A stretch of DNA of 12,697 bases from JBDKFK01 sp039798745 (lineage in GTDB: Bacteria; Patescibacteriota; Microgenomatia; UBA1406; GWC2-37-13). Positions 6,011 through 12,056 of this stretch are shown piece after piece. A model generated the notes under the pieces. The model saw nothing but the letters and a program-made list of their open reading frames with translations, searched no databases and had not been told where the DNA came from. Made by a program: the position numbers and the translations under genes. Numbering within the stretch: position 1 is the stretch's first letter; each line of letters opens with the position of its first letter. The DNA lies in contig JBDKFK010000037.1 of NCBI GenBank assembly GCA_039798745.1, positions 1 through 12,697 on the forward strand, read 5' to 3'.

Positions 6011-6385
6011 GTAGGCTGTTTTTTACGTACCGTTCCGATCGGTTACACAGACAAGCCGCGTCGGAACCGCCGATTTTTTGGTTTGGTTTATTGACGCAGT
6101 AAGCAATCGAGAATCTTAGCCTTGTCTCACCTCAGTTGGTTTATACTCTATTCTCAGTTGAACCGAGGAAAACCGAGATAGAGTACTTCAAAGCCACTTA
6201 CGCTGCAAATGCAAAAGCATATGAAGCCTGCTGATCTGTACCAAAGAATTTGGCAAGTTCAGCTTTCGCTGTAGCCTTGAAATCTTCGATGCCATTATTT
6301 GCATCTATGATTTTTCCATTTAACGCATAGGTGCGCCCTAACCGTTTATGAATGTGCGAATTTCCCGTCGATTCCTGTCATCCCC
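5950..6385 (-). ncRNA. ssrA: Transfer-messenger RNA (tmRNA)
   Basis: A one-piece tmRNA of 436 nt. It releases stalled ribosomes and tags the unfinished protein for degradation. The 5' end GGGGATGACAGGAATCGACG has the typical tmRNA start. GGGGATG pairs with CATCTCC at the 3' end and includes a G3-U wobble, the alanine identity mark. The T arm is CCGGG-TTCAAAT-CCCGG and the discriminator A is at 5950. CCA is not encoded (CAC follows). Helix P2 is supported by AAACG/CGTTT and GTTAGGG/CCCTAAC at 6336-6347 and 5995-6010. The resume codon GCA (6302-6300) follows ATAGAT, as in other tmRNAs. The tag frame runs 34 codons from ANNGIEDF to SYAFAFAA and stops at TAA (6200-6198). It lies 90 nt downstream of smpB on the same strand. 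Confidence 0.95.
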
Positions 6386-6388
6386 ATT

Positions 6389-6426
6389 AGAACCTCTTTA
6401 CGAGCAAAGCGAGTATTAGAGGTTCT
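6389..6426 (-). other. Hairpin just upstream of the tmRNA 5' end
   Basis: AGAACCTCT (6418-6426 on the minus strand) and AGAGGTTCT (6389-6397) form a perfect 9-bp inverted repeat around 20 nt, ending 3 nt before the mature tmRNA. It could guide precursor processing of a shared smpB-ssrA transcript, or be a weak attenuator. No T-tract follows, so an efficient terminator is unlikely. Confidence 0.45.
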
Positions 6427-6436
6427 TATGCCCCGA

Positions 6437-6463
6437 CCGTACCGTCCGATTCGGACGGGAAGG
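6437..6463 (+). repeat. REP-like palindrome, copy 1
   Basis: CCGTA, then CCGTCCGA-T-TCGGACGG (stem 6442-6449 with 6451-6458), then GAAGG. The same flanks and the CCGATTCGG core recur at 8360-8388. It lies between smpB and ssrA, 3' of smpB, so it could also act as an intergenic hairpin for that transcript. Confidence 0.55.
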
Positions 6464-6475
6464 GGGGCTCTAACC

Positions 6476-6928
6476 TTAATACCTCTTTTCATATTCCTTT
6501 ATCTCTTTATCAATCGATCGTACTACATCTCGAGCCTTTTCATGTTTGCGTTTTTCGATGTCGGTTTTACCCTTCGATAACGCTATTTCTAGCTTGATGA
6601 GATGCCCCTTATTATAACATGCGAGAGGGGCTATGGTCAACCCTTTGGAGGCTCCAAGTTTGGTCTGGAGACGGAGCAATTCTTTCCGGTGAAGCAGTAG
6701 TTTGCGCGACTTTCGCGGGTCATATCCCTGGGGTGTGGCAAACTTATATGTCTGTATTTCGGCGTTTATAAGAAAGGCTTCATTGCCTATGATTCTCACA
6801 AATGCGTCGTCTATCTTCATCTGTTCTTTACGTATCGATTTTACCTCCGCGCCGGACAATACAATCCCCACCTCAAACTTTTCGAGGGCAGAATATTCCC
6901 GGTTAAACTTGCGGTTTACTATTCTCAT
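6476..6928 (-). CDS. smpB: SsrA-binding protein SmpB
   Basis: A 150-residue RNA-binding protein that carries tmRNA into the stalled ribosome. Family landmarks are visible: NRKFNREYSALEKFEVGIVL near the N-terminus, SGAEVKSIR (about 26-34), EAFLINAEI, a DPRKSRKLLLHRKEL block, and the basic C-terminal tail DIEKRKHEKARDVVR that enters the mRNA channel. The frame is open to an ATG at 6952, but a TACAAT box at 6943-6938 lies between that ATG and the one at 6928. The usual SmpB start (MRIVNRKF) also fits 6928, so 6928 is preferred. ssrA follows on the same strand, a common arrangement. Length is normal (about 150-160). Confidence 0.95.
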   Translation of the reverse strand: MRIVNRKFNREYSALEKFEVGIVLSGAEVKSIRKEQMKIDDAFVRIIGNEAFLINAEIQTYKFATPQGYDPRKSRKLLLHRKELLRLQTKLGASKGLTIAPLACYNKGHLIKLEIALSKGKTDIEKRKHEKARDVVRSIDKEIKEYEKRY

Positions 6929-6937
6929 ATCACACCA

Positions 6938-6943
6938 ATTGTA
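6938..6943 (-). promoter_or_regulatory. -10 box of smpB (and probably ssrA)
   Basis: TACAAT on the minus strand is 9 nt before the ATG at 6928, giving a leader of only a few nucleotides. It settles the smpB start. No separate promoter for ssrA is evident in the 90-nt gap, so ssrA may be transcribed with smpB and processed. Confidence 0.45.
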
Positions 6944-7001
6944 CCATCTCACCTCGCCAAAGTTCCCGCTGTGTGCGAACGAAGGCGGGTCGTTGATCTG
7001 C

Positions 7002-7007
7002 TACAAT
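7002..7007 (+). promoter_or_regulatory. -10 box of the O-antigen ligase-like gene
   Basis: TACAAT ends 6 nt before the in-frame GTG at 7014, predicting a leaderless transcript and supporting that start. It is divergent from the smpB promoter in the same 85-nt gap. Confidence 0.45.
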
Positions 7008-7013
7008 AACAAT

Positions 7014-8252
7014 GTGGCACGCAAAACAGTGAAAGCGAAATCCAAAAAAACTATTGAACAAAAACCCCGTATTACTCTTGCTTCAATCATATACTGGCTT
7101 ACATTCGCGTTCGTACTTTTCCTTCCTACACAGCTTGGCAAACATTTTTTTATGTCGTTTTCATATCTCTCGGGAGTACGTATAGACTACCTCGCGCCAA
7201 CGCTCTACCTCACCGATATTATTGTCGCGGCACTGGCTATTTTAAACCATAAAATAATCTTGAAATATATCAGAAGAACCGAAGTTATTGTTCTCTGTTT
7301 ACTCTTCTTTATTAACGCGCTTTTTGCTCTCTCTCCCGAAGTGGCCGCGTATCGTTTTGTAAAAATTCTGGAACTCTATTTTGTGTATATAGTAATCAAA
7401 TCCTCACTGTTAACAAAAGCTGATCTATTATGGGCTTTTCTCTTAGGCGGGTATGTGGAACTCGTCTTGGCTGTTTGGCAACTTATAGAAAACCATTCTA
7501 TACAGGGACTGTTCTATTTCTTAGGCGAAAGATACATGACATTGTCCACACCGGACATCGCCAAAGCGACTATGAACAGCGCCGAATTTCTCCGGCCCTA
7601 CGGCACATTTTCACACCCCAACTCTCTTGCCGGATTTTATCTCGCGCTTTATATATTTGTACTCACCGATCCACGATTTAAAGCGTACCGATATTTAAAA
7701 TATGGGTTCCTCTTTGTAAGCTCTGCCCTCATTCTTATTTCATTCTCCAAAGCGGCCATATTTTCGTTCCTTATTCTCAACGTTATATTTTTGCTTCGAA
7801 ACAAAGATCTTACCTGTAATATGTGCAGATATGGAAGGATTATTATCCTCACCGTACTCTCGAGTATCTTTATCTACAGTCACGGCGACCCGTTCAGTAT
7901 CAGCAAACGCTTTGATCTCACCATAGACGCACTCGCTATTTTCTTCAGCGCCCCTCTCACCGGTGTAGGCCTAGGTAACTATGTAGTAGCCCAACTAAGA
8001 TTTCCTATTAAGCAACCATACTTTTTCCTCCAGCCCGTACACAACATTTTTCTCCTCTTCATAACCGAAGCCGGACTCATACTCGGCGGCTTTATTATCT
8101 ACTACATATATCGCTTTCTTAAGCCCCGTATCCGCTTAGAACCCGTAGTTTATGTTGTCGCCGCCATAGCCCTCACCGGCATGCTAGACCACTACTGGCT
8201 CACGCTCCAACAAAACTGGCTCCTCCTCCCCCTAATTTTTGCCCTACTCTAA
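7014..8252 (+). CDS. O-antigen ligase/polymerase-like membrane protein (Wzy_C type)
   Basis: A 412-residue polytopic inner-membrane protein with about ten hydrophobic helices after a basic N-terminus. Family signs are YGTFSHPNSLAGFYLAL (from about residue 196), PLTGVGLGNY, and VHNIFLLFITEAGLILGG with the conserved His at about 343, which match the Wzy_C/O-antigen ligase pattern. Such enzymes transfer or polymerise undecaprenyl-linked glycans on the outer face of the membrane. The substrate cannot be told. The frame is open back to 6702, but that part is antisense to smpB. The GTG at 7014 with TACAAT 6 nt upstream is the sensible start. A terminator follows at 8263. With the GT2 enzyme further along, it suggests surface polysaccharide synthesis. 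Confidence 0.85.
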   Translation: MARKTVKAKSKKTIEQKPRITLASIIYWLTFAFVLFLPTQLGKHFFMSFSYLSGVRIDYLAPTLYLTDIIVAALAILNHKIILKYIRRTEVIVLCLLFFINALFALSPEVAAYRFVKILELYFVYIVIKSSLLTKADLLWAFLLGGYVELVLAVWQLIENHSIQGLFYFLGERYMTLSTPDIAKATMNSAEFLRPYGTFSHPNSLAGFYLALYIFVLTDPRFKAYRYLKYGFLFVSSALILISFSKAAIFSFLILNVIFLLRNKDLTCNMCRYGRIIILTVLSSIFIYSHGDPFSISKRFDLTIDALAIFFSAPLTGVGLGNYVVAQLRFPIKQPYFFLQPVHNIFLLFITEAGLILGGFIIYYIYRFLKPRIRLEPVVYVVAAIALTGMLDHYWLTLQQNWLLLPLIFALL

Positions 8253-8262
8253 TCCCAATACA

Positions 8263-8281
8263 AACCTGCCCCCGGCAGGTT
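8263..8281 (+). terminator. Hairpin terminator after the O-antigen ligase-like gene
   Basis: AACCTGCC-CCC-GGCAGGTT is a perfect 8-bp stem with a 3-nt loop, 10 nt after the stop, followed by a pyrimidine-rich CTCTCCTTTATT. It is the only strong hairpin near this gene end. Confidence 0.6.
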
Positions 8282-8359
8282 CTCTCCTTTATTGCAATAC
8301 GAAGCTCTCTAAACTCTAATTTAGGTTACCTGAATGCTTAGCTTGGCCCGGCCTGCCGG

Positions 8360-8388
8360 CCGTAGCCCTCCGATTCGGAGGGCGAAGG
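8360..8388 (+). repeat. REP-like palindrome, copy 2
   Basis: CCGTA, then GCCCTCCGA-T-TCGGAGGGC (8365-8373 with 8375-8383), then GAAGG. Relative to the copy at 6437 a stem pair has changed from G-C to C-G on both sides, so the fold is kept. A further inverted repeat, CCGGC-CT-GCCGG (8348-8359), abuts it. GTAG at the foot of the hairpin recalls the tetranucleotide of REP elements moved by TnpA_REP enzymes. Confidence 0.55.
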
Positions 8389-8457
8389 TGCCAACCGCAA
8401 GGTATACAGCGCCATAAGAAGTATCAGCCTGTACCACAAGTACACAGTTCCAAAACA

Positions 8458-8528
8458 TGCCCGGTCGTCTAACGGTAGGACAACTGGCTCTGAACCAGTT
8501 TATCGGGGTTCGAATCCCTGCTGGGCAG
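8458..8528 (+). tRNA. tRNA-Gln (anticodon CUG)
   Basis: All arms fold. The acceptor is TGCCCGG with CTGGGCA. The anticodon arm is ACTGG-CTCTGAA-CCAGT with anticodon CTG, and the T arm is CGGGG-TTCGAAT-CCCTG. The discriminator base is G at 8528, as expected for glutamine. CCA is not encoded. The phosphatase gene begins 23 nt downstream. Confidence 0.95.
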
Positions 8529-8539
8529 CAATCTACTGA

Positions 8540-8545
8540 TATACT
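8540..8545 (+). promoter_or_regulatory. -10 box of the HAD phosphatase gene
   Basis: TATACT ends 6 nt before the ATG at 8552 and 12 nt after the tRNA. It fits a leaderless start. No -35 is visible because the tRNA T arm occupies that position. Confidence 0.4.
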
Positions 8546-8551
8546 TATCCT

Positions 8552-9199
8552 ATGATAAAAGCAGTCCTCCTGGACTTCGATGGCACACTCGTAAACAAAG
8601 ATATTCTTGATGTCGTGTGCGGCATTGTGGGAAAAGAAGAAGCTAGTGACCAGATAAATAGAGATTTCCACGCGGGTAAACTCGCTGGTCTTGCTCCCAT
8701 TATCACGCGTATTAACTTTCTCACAGGAGTTACTATTGAGCAGATAAACAGGAAACTTGATGAAAATGCGTACTTAGTAAAAGGCGCAAAAGAACTGGTA
8801 ACCTATTTAAATGAACATGGTATCCCTTCAATATTAAACTCCGGGAATATCATACCTGTTCTATCCTACTATCAAAAACTCCTGGGTATTCCTTACCTCG
8901 TGGGAACTAAACCACAGATGGAGGGCGACACAATTATTGGCATAGGAGAAGAAGACTTTGCGGGCAGGGATTTTAAAGTCATCGGTGTAAAAGAAATATT
9001 AAGCAGTCTCTCAATAGCTCCGGCCGACACATTAGCAATCGGTGATTCTATCGCAGATAAAACAATGTTTGAGTTTGCCGGTCATAGTATCGCAATAAAT
9101 CCTAAAAATGGTGTGGGACAGTTTGCCGACATTGTTATAGAAGAAGATTTATCGAAGGTAATCCCCATTATTCAAAACTTGAACAACTCCCACGAATAG
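8552..9199 (+). CDS. HAD-family phosphatase, SerB/phosphoglycolate-phosphatase-like
   Basis: A 215-residue cytoplasmic hydrolase. Motif I is LLDFDGTLV with nucleophile Asp8 and acid/base Asp10. A helical cap spans roughly 15-80. Motif II is in PSILNSGN. A Lys in the KPQMEGD or FKVIGVKE segment would serve as motif III, and motif IV is AIGDSIADKTMF with the Mg-binding acidic pair. The overall plan and the 'G-D-S-x-x-D' end resemble phosphoserine phosphatase, but the specific substrate cannot be assigned. There is no Shine-Dalgarno, and the -10 box sits 6 nt before the start. It converges with the HxlR gene, which ends at 9204, only 4 nt past its stop. Confidence 0.85.
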   Translation: MIKAVLLDFDGTLVNKDILDVVCGIVGKEEASDQINRDFHAGKLAGLAPIITRINFLTGVTIEQINRKLDENAYLVKGAKELVTYLNEHGIPSILNSGNIIPVLSYYQKLLGIPYLVGTKPQMEGDTIIGIGEEDFAGRDFKVIGVKEILSSLSIAPADTLAIGDSIADKTMFEFAGHSIAINPKNGVGQFADIVIEEDLSKVIPIIQNLNNSHE

Positions 9200-9203
9200 A
9201 TGT

Positions 9204-9527
9204 TTATAGACTCGCCAACTCTTTGGCGTGCAGCTCTCCCCATTTACCCAGTTCATCAAGCACGTTGTGAAGCGATGTACCATGCCGGGTAATAGAGTAC
9301 TCCACTTTGGGAGGAACAACCGGATATACTTTGCGATGTACAAGCTGGTCCTTTTCCATTTCGCGAAGCTGTTGCGCCAGCATTTTCTGCGTTATTCCGG
9401 GAATACGCTTTTCAAGCTCGCTGAAGCGCAGCGTTGATTGCGTGAGATGCCACAAAATAATGAGCTTCCATTTTCCTCCGATTACATTGAGCGCGGTATC
9501 GACATGACATTTGGGTATAGTATTCAT
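9204..9527 (-). CDS. HxlR-family transcriptional regulator
   Basis: A 107-residue winged-helix protein with the standard HxlR layout: Cys7 near the N-terminus (TIPKCHVD), VIGGKWKLIILWHL (15-28), RFSELEKRIPGITQKMLAQQ with the recognition helix, then the wing VYPVVPPKVEYSIT, ending in a dimerisation helix. Cys7 is the only cysteine. In YodB and HypR, members of this family, an N-terminal cysteine senses quinones, diamide or aldehydes. It is divergent from the LUD-domain gene, and the 124-bp gap holds repeated AAGTG..TACTT elements, so it probably represses both genes. The family is certain. The signal is inferred. Confidence 0.93.
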   Translation of the reverse strand: MNTIPKCHVDTALNVIGGKWKLIILWHLTQSTLRFSELEKRIPGITQKMLAQQLREMEKDQLVHRKVYPVVPPKVEYSITRHGTSLHNVLDELGKWGELHAKELASL

Positions 9528-9624
9528 AAGTGTACTTACTTTTTATATAGTACCTATTATTTAAGTGGGTACTTGTTAATAATAGCGTTACTATGTATTA
9601 TATAGCAACGGACTTCACAAGTCC
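9528..9624. promoter_or_regulatory. Candidate HxlR operators between hxlR-type and LUD genes
   Basis: AAGT-GT-ACTT (9528-9537) and AAGTGGGTACTT (9563-9574) are two versions of one palindrome. AGTACC (9549-9554) and GGTACT (9568-9573) form a wider inverted repeat 19 bp centre to centre. GGACTT-CAC-AAGTCC (9610-9624) is a perfect separate inverted repeat nearer the LUD gene. The spacing suits side-by-side binding of HxlR dimers. Confidence 0.5.
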
Positions 9625-9651
9625 ACCAATATTATTCATTTATATATACCT

Positions 9652-10269
9652 ATGGATTACACAACACTGGCATCAGATGATACCGTAAAAAGGGTGAGTG
9701 ATGCCCTCACCGCAAAAGGCTTTCTTCCCCAGATCGTAAAAGACGGTGCTGAGGCTTTGGAAACAATTAAGACTCTTATTCCTGCCGGAGCTTCGGTCAT
9801 GAACGGCTCTTCCACCACCCTCCAGCAAATCGGCTTTATTGACTATCTTAAGTCCGACGATCACAAATGGAATAATCTCCACGCAAACATTCTTGCCGAA
9901 AAAGATCCGGAAAAACAGGCCAAGCTGCGCAAAGAGTCTGTGCTTTCAGATTATTATCTGGGAAGTGTACATGCGTTATCAGAAACAGGAGAAATGATAA
10001 TTGCGTCCAATACGGGGAGTCAGTTGCCGCACATCGTATTTACCTCCCCAAATATCATCTTCGTTGTAAGCACTCAGAAGATTACCTCTTCACTGGAGAC
10101 CGCCTTTAAGCGGCTTGAGGCTCATGTAATACCTCTTGAGGATGTTCGCATGAACAAAGCGTATGGCATGGGTACAACACATTCTAAAACCCTTATTCTT
10201 CATCAAGAAAACCCCATGATGGGACGTAAGGTCCATGTTTTGCTCGTAAACGAGAAACTGGGATTCTAA
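9652..10269 (+). CDS. LUD-domain protein (LutC/YkgG-like, DUF162)
   Basis: A 205-residue protein matching the LUD fold, also found in LutC and LutB of lactate oxidation. It has an N-terminal helix followed by GFLPQIVKDGAEALETIK, the MNGSSTTLQQIGF loop (about 51-63), a SVHALSETGEMIIASNTGSQ block, and VFTSPNIIFVVSTQKI. Lone LUD proteins have no settled function and may bind a small acid or nucleotide. There are no LutA or LutB partners nearby, so lactate oxidation is not implied. A TATATA box lies 5-6 nt before the start and no Shine-Dalgarno is seen. It is divergent from the HxlR gene, its probable regulator, and a strong hairpin follows at 10280. Confidence 0.85.
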   Translation: MDYTTLASDDTVKRVSDALTAKGFLPQIVKDGAEALETIKTLIPAGASVMNGSSTTLQQIGFIDYLKSDDHKWNNLHANILAEKDPEKQAKLRKESVLSDYYLGSVHALSETGEMIIASNTGSQLPHIVFTSPNIIFVVSTQKITSSLETAFKRLEAHVIPLEDVRMNKAYGMGTTHSKTLILHQENPMMGRKVHVLLVNEKLGF

Positions 10270-10279
10270 TAAACAAACA

Positions 10280-10306
10280 CCGGCAGAGGCACACTCCCTC
10301 TGCCGG
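10280..10306 (+). terminator. Hairpin terminator after the LUD gene
   Basis: CCGGCAGAGG (10280-10289) and CCTCTGCCGG (10297-10306) form a perfect 10-bp stem with a 7-nt loop, 10 nt after the stop. The following tract (CTCCGTTCTTACCTTCTTCTT) is T-rich but interrupted. Confidence 0.65.
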
Positions 10307-10395
10307 CTCCGTTCTTACCTTCTTCTTACCGCTTTATCATACGCTCCTTACATAGGTGTCATACACTATGACTGTTAATCATTCACATCAATCAT

Positions 10396-10575
10396 ATGTC
10401 ATTCAATGATCTTGAACAAAAAACAAAGGGTATTGTGCAGCAGGTAAAAGGCGAAATAGAAACACGAACAGGCCGTCCTATAAAAGGCGCGTTCGATAAA
10501 ATGAAGGGCAAGGCCAACGAGACGATTGCGGATATCAAGATGAAAGCAAAAAGCAAAGATAAAGCGGCTATGTAA
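10396..10575 (+). CDS. CsbD-like small stress protein
   Basis: A 59-residue, highly charged, all-helical protein: MSFNDLEQKTKGIVQQVKGE, then TRTGRPIKGAFDKMKGKANE, then TIADIKMKAKSKDKAAM. The repeated K-G-x-x-x-x-[VM]-K-G units, with a G after the first, are typical of CsbD-like proteins, which are induced by general stress in other bacteria and whose biochemical role is unknown. The N-terminal initiator region lacks a Shine-Dalgarno. The gene converges with the membrane protein at 10587, leaving 11 nt between them. Because both copies of the K-G pattern and a full start and stop are present, it is more credible than the overlapping antisense frame. Confidence 0.75.
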   Translation: MSFNDLEQKTKGIVQQVKGEIETRTGRPIKGAFDKMKGKANETIADIKMKAKSKDKAAM

Positions 10576-10586
10576 GATTGCTTTAC

Positions 10587-10967
10587 TTAAGCAGTGACGG
10601 GCTTGACTGATCTCATTCGGAGCGTGAAATAAAATATCTGTATCACGATGAGTACTATAAAAAGTAATGTGATCGGAACAAGTATTGGGTGTTTTGCGTA
10701 GAGATTGATACCATTCGTAACAAGGCTGTTTGATGGCGGGTATACTATAACTCTCTTTTTTAAGAGATATGTGCTCACCAGCATATTGGTAAGTATTGCC
10801 ATAATAATCATGCTTACCGTCATACCCGTCTGTTCCATAACAGTACTCCATCGTTGCTTACTACTCTGACCTCTTACTGTCATCACCAGCTCTGAGAGAA
10901 GGATAATAAAGGTTGTCATAAGGTAAAAAAGTCCACCTATACCTGTACCGGGTAATCCTACGTTCAT
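10587..10967 (-). CDS. Small multi-span membrane protein, partner of the GT2 gene
   Basis: A 126-residue protein with three hydrophobic helices: GGLFYLMTTFIILLSELVM near the N-terminus, VSMIIMAILTNMLVSTYLL in the middle, and ILVPITLLFIVLIVIQIFYF near the C-terminus. The frame extends back to 11012 inside the glycosyltransferase gene, but the ATG at 10967 is preferred. It lies just past the glycosyltransferase stop and has AAAGGA 7 nt upstream. No family is recognised. Placement suggests an accessory subunit for export or synthesis of the glycan, like small partners of processive GT2 synthases. That is inferred from context. Confidence 0.7.
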   Translation of the reverse strand: MNVGLPGTGIGGLFYLMTTFIILLSELVMTVRGQSSKQRWSTVMEQTGMTVSMIIMAILTNMLVSTYLLKKRVIVYPPSNSLVTNGINLYAKHPILVPITLLFIVLIVIQIFYFTLRMRSVKPVTA

Positions 10968-10968
10968 A

Positions 10969-12030
10969 TTAATGTCCTTTCTCGTATGTAAGAAGCCTTT
11001 TATTGAGCACAAGTTCTGACCAAAAAGCCTCTAAAATAAACCAACTATTAACAATCCTCAAAACGAGGAAACTCGGGAAACTTAAGAGCACCTTAAGTCC
11101 TTCACCTCGCTGCATTCCTTTATACAACACAGGAACGAGCGTTATGGGTGCGTCTATTACATATCCCAAAAGAAAGAGCGGATTCATAAAATAGAGTGTC
11201 AGTAAGGGGATAATAAAGACATACAGAAGTCCTCCTAAAAGCGCATCCCACGCGGATACTGCCACAATTGAGTTGAGGTGCTGTACCTGGAGTACATCTC
11301 TCCAGTGCATCTGGAGATTCTGTACAAATCCGTGTGACCAGCGTTTGAGCTGTTTACTCATAAAATGATAGTTATGCGGTTCTATGGGATAACATATGGC
11401 GTCCGGGATGAAACGAACAATAAAATCCTTCTTATGAAAGCTCCAGGTAAGATCCATATCTTCGGCCATAGTGCGTTGCGGCCAACCGCCTGTTTCTTTG
11501 AGAAACTCTGTGCGGTACATAGAAAAGCAGCCCGAAGAAATGAGCGGCTTGCCGATATGATCCTGAATGGGTTTATAAAACGTAAATGCCAGTAAATATT
11601 CTATATATCGGCCTCGCTCCCACATAGTGCGAACGTTACGTGGGATAACAAATCCACAGGCAGCGGCCACATTGGGCCGGTCAAATGCCGCAATAAGTTT
11701 TTCTATTGCGTCAGGAGCCAGTGTGGTATCTGCGTCGAGAGCCATAGTAAGATCGGTGTCTACCACGGTAAGCGCAAAATTCTGAGCGCCGGCCTTTGAA
11801 CCGGTATTTTCAGGAGGGCGAATCACCTCTACTCCCAGAGCACGGGCTATCTCACCGGTATTATCGGTAGAAAAGTCATCAACCACGATTATCCGCTTCG
11901 GCGGCATGGACTGCTTCTGCAGACTTTTAACCGTGTCGGATATACTTGCTTCTTCGTTATATGCCGGAATAATAACGGTCAGCAGTTCGTGCATCTTGTG
12001 TGCATGAGTATGGGTGGCTTTTTCTTGCAT
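10969..12030 (-). CDS. Membrane GT2 glycosyltransferase, processive type
   Basis: A 353-residue enzyme. The GT-A domain begins LLTVIIPAYNEEASISDTV (16-34) and has VVDDFSTDNT (49-58) for nucleotide-sugar binding. Asp99-Ala-Asp101 is the metal-binding DxD, AED (189-191) holds the catalytic base, and QLKRW (227-231) is the QxxRW motif of processive synthases such as cellulose, hyaluronan and poly-GlcNAc synthases. Two or three membrane helices follow (from about 250 and about 315). It would build or extend a glycan at the inner membrane from a UDP-sugar. The sugar cannot be told. The start could also be Met13 (11994), because the first twelve residues are Thr/His-rich and poorly conserved in type. 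TATAAT lies on the minus strand at 12056-12051. The small membrane gene follows with 1 nt between. Confidence 0.88.
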   Translation of the reverse strand: MQEKATHTHAHKMHELLTVIIPAYNEEASISDTVKSLQKQSMPPKRIIVVDDFSTDNTGEIARALGVEVIRPPENTGSKAGAQNFALTVVDTDLTMALDADTTLAPDAIEKLIAAFDRPNVAAACGFVIPRNVRTMWERGRYIEYLLAFTFYKPIQDHIGKPLISSGCFSMYRTEFLKETGGWPQRTMAEDMDLTWSFHKKDFIVRFIPDAICYPIEPHNYHFMSKQLKRWSHGFVQNLQMHWRDVLQVQHLNSIVAVSAWDALLGGLLYVFIIPLLTLYFMNPLFLLGYVIDAPITLVPVLYKGMQRGEGLKVLLSFPSFLVLRIVNSWFILEAFWSELVLNKRLLTYEKGH

Positions 12031-12050
12031 ATTAGATATGTAATTTACCT

Positions 12051-12056
12051 ATTATA
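12051..12056 (-). promoter_or_regulatory. -10 box of the glycosyltransferase operon
   Basis: TATAAT on the minus strand is 20 nt upstream of the start at 12030, predicting a leader of about a dozen nucleotides. No -35 is evident. It supports the 12030 start over an upstream alternative. Confidence 0.4.

Noticed and set aside
6029..6070. Third copy of the REP-like palindrome (CCGTTCCGATCGG)
   Set aside because: It lies inside the tmRNA, where it fits a tmRNA pseudoknot stem, and it lacks the CCGTA/GAAGG flanks.
6929..6952. Upstream ATG of smpB at 6952
   Set aside because: The eight extra residues are not SmpB-like and the likely promoter (TACAAT at 6943-6938) lies between the two ATGs.
6702..7013. 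N-terminal extension of the O-antigen ligase-like frame
   Set aside because: This part is antisense to smpB, and the in-frame GTG at 7014 with a -10 box 6 nt upstream is a better start.
8321..8671. 116-codon minus-strand frame across tRNA-Gln
   Set aside because: It contains GIRTPINWFRASCPTVRRPG, the antisense reading of the tRNA, a common false ORF. It also overlaps the start of the phosphatase gene.
10399..10851. 150-codon minus-strand frame
   Set aside because: It is antisense to the CsbD-like gene in one half and runs in another frame through the small membrane protein gene in the other. It is Cys/His/Tyr-rich with no plausible family.
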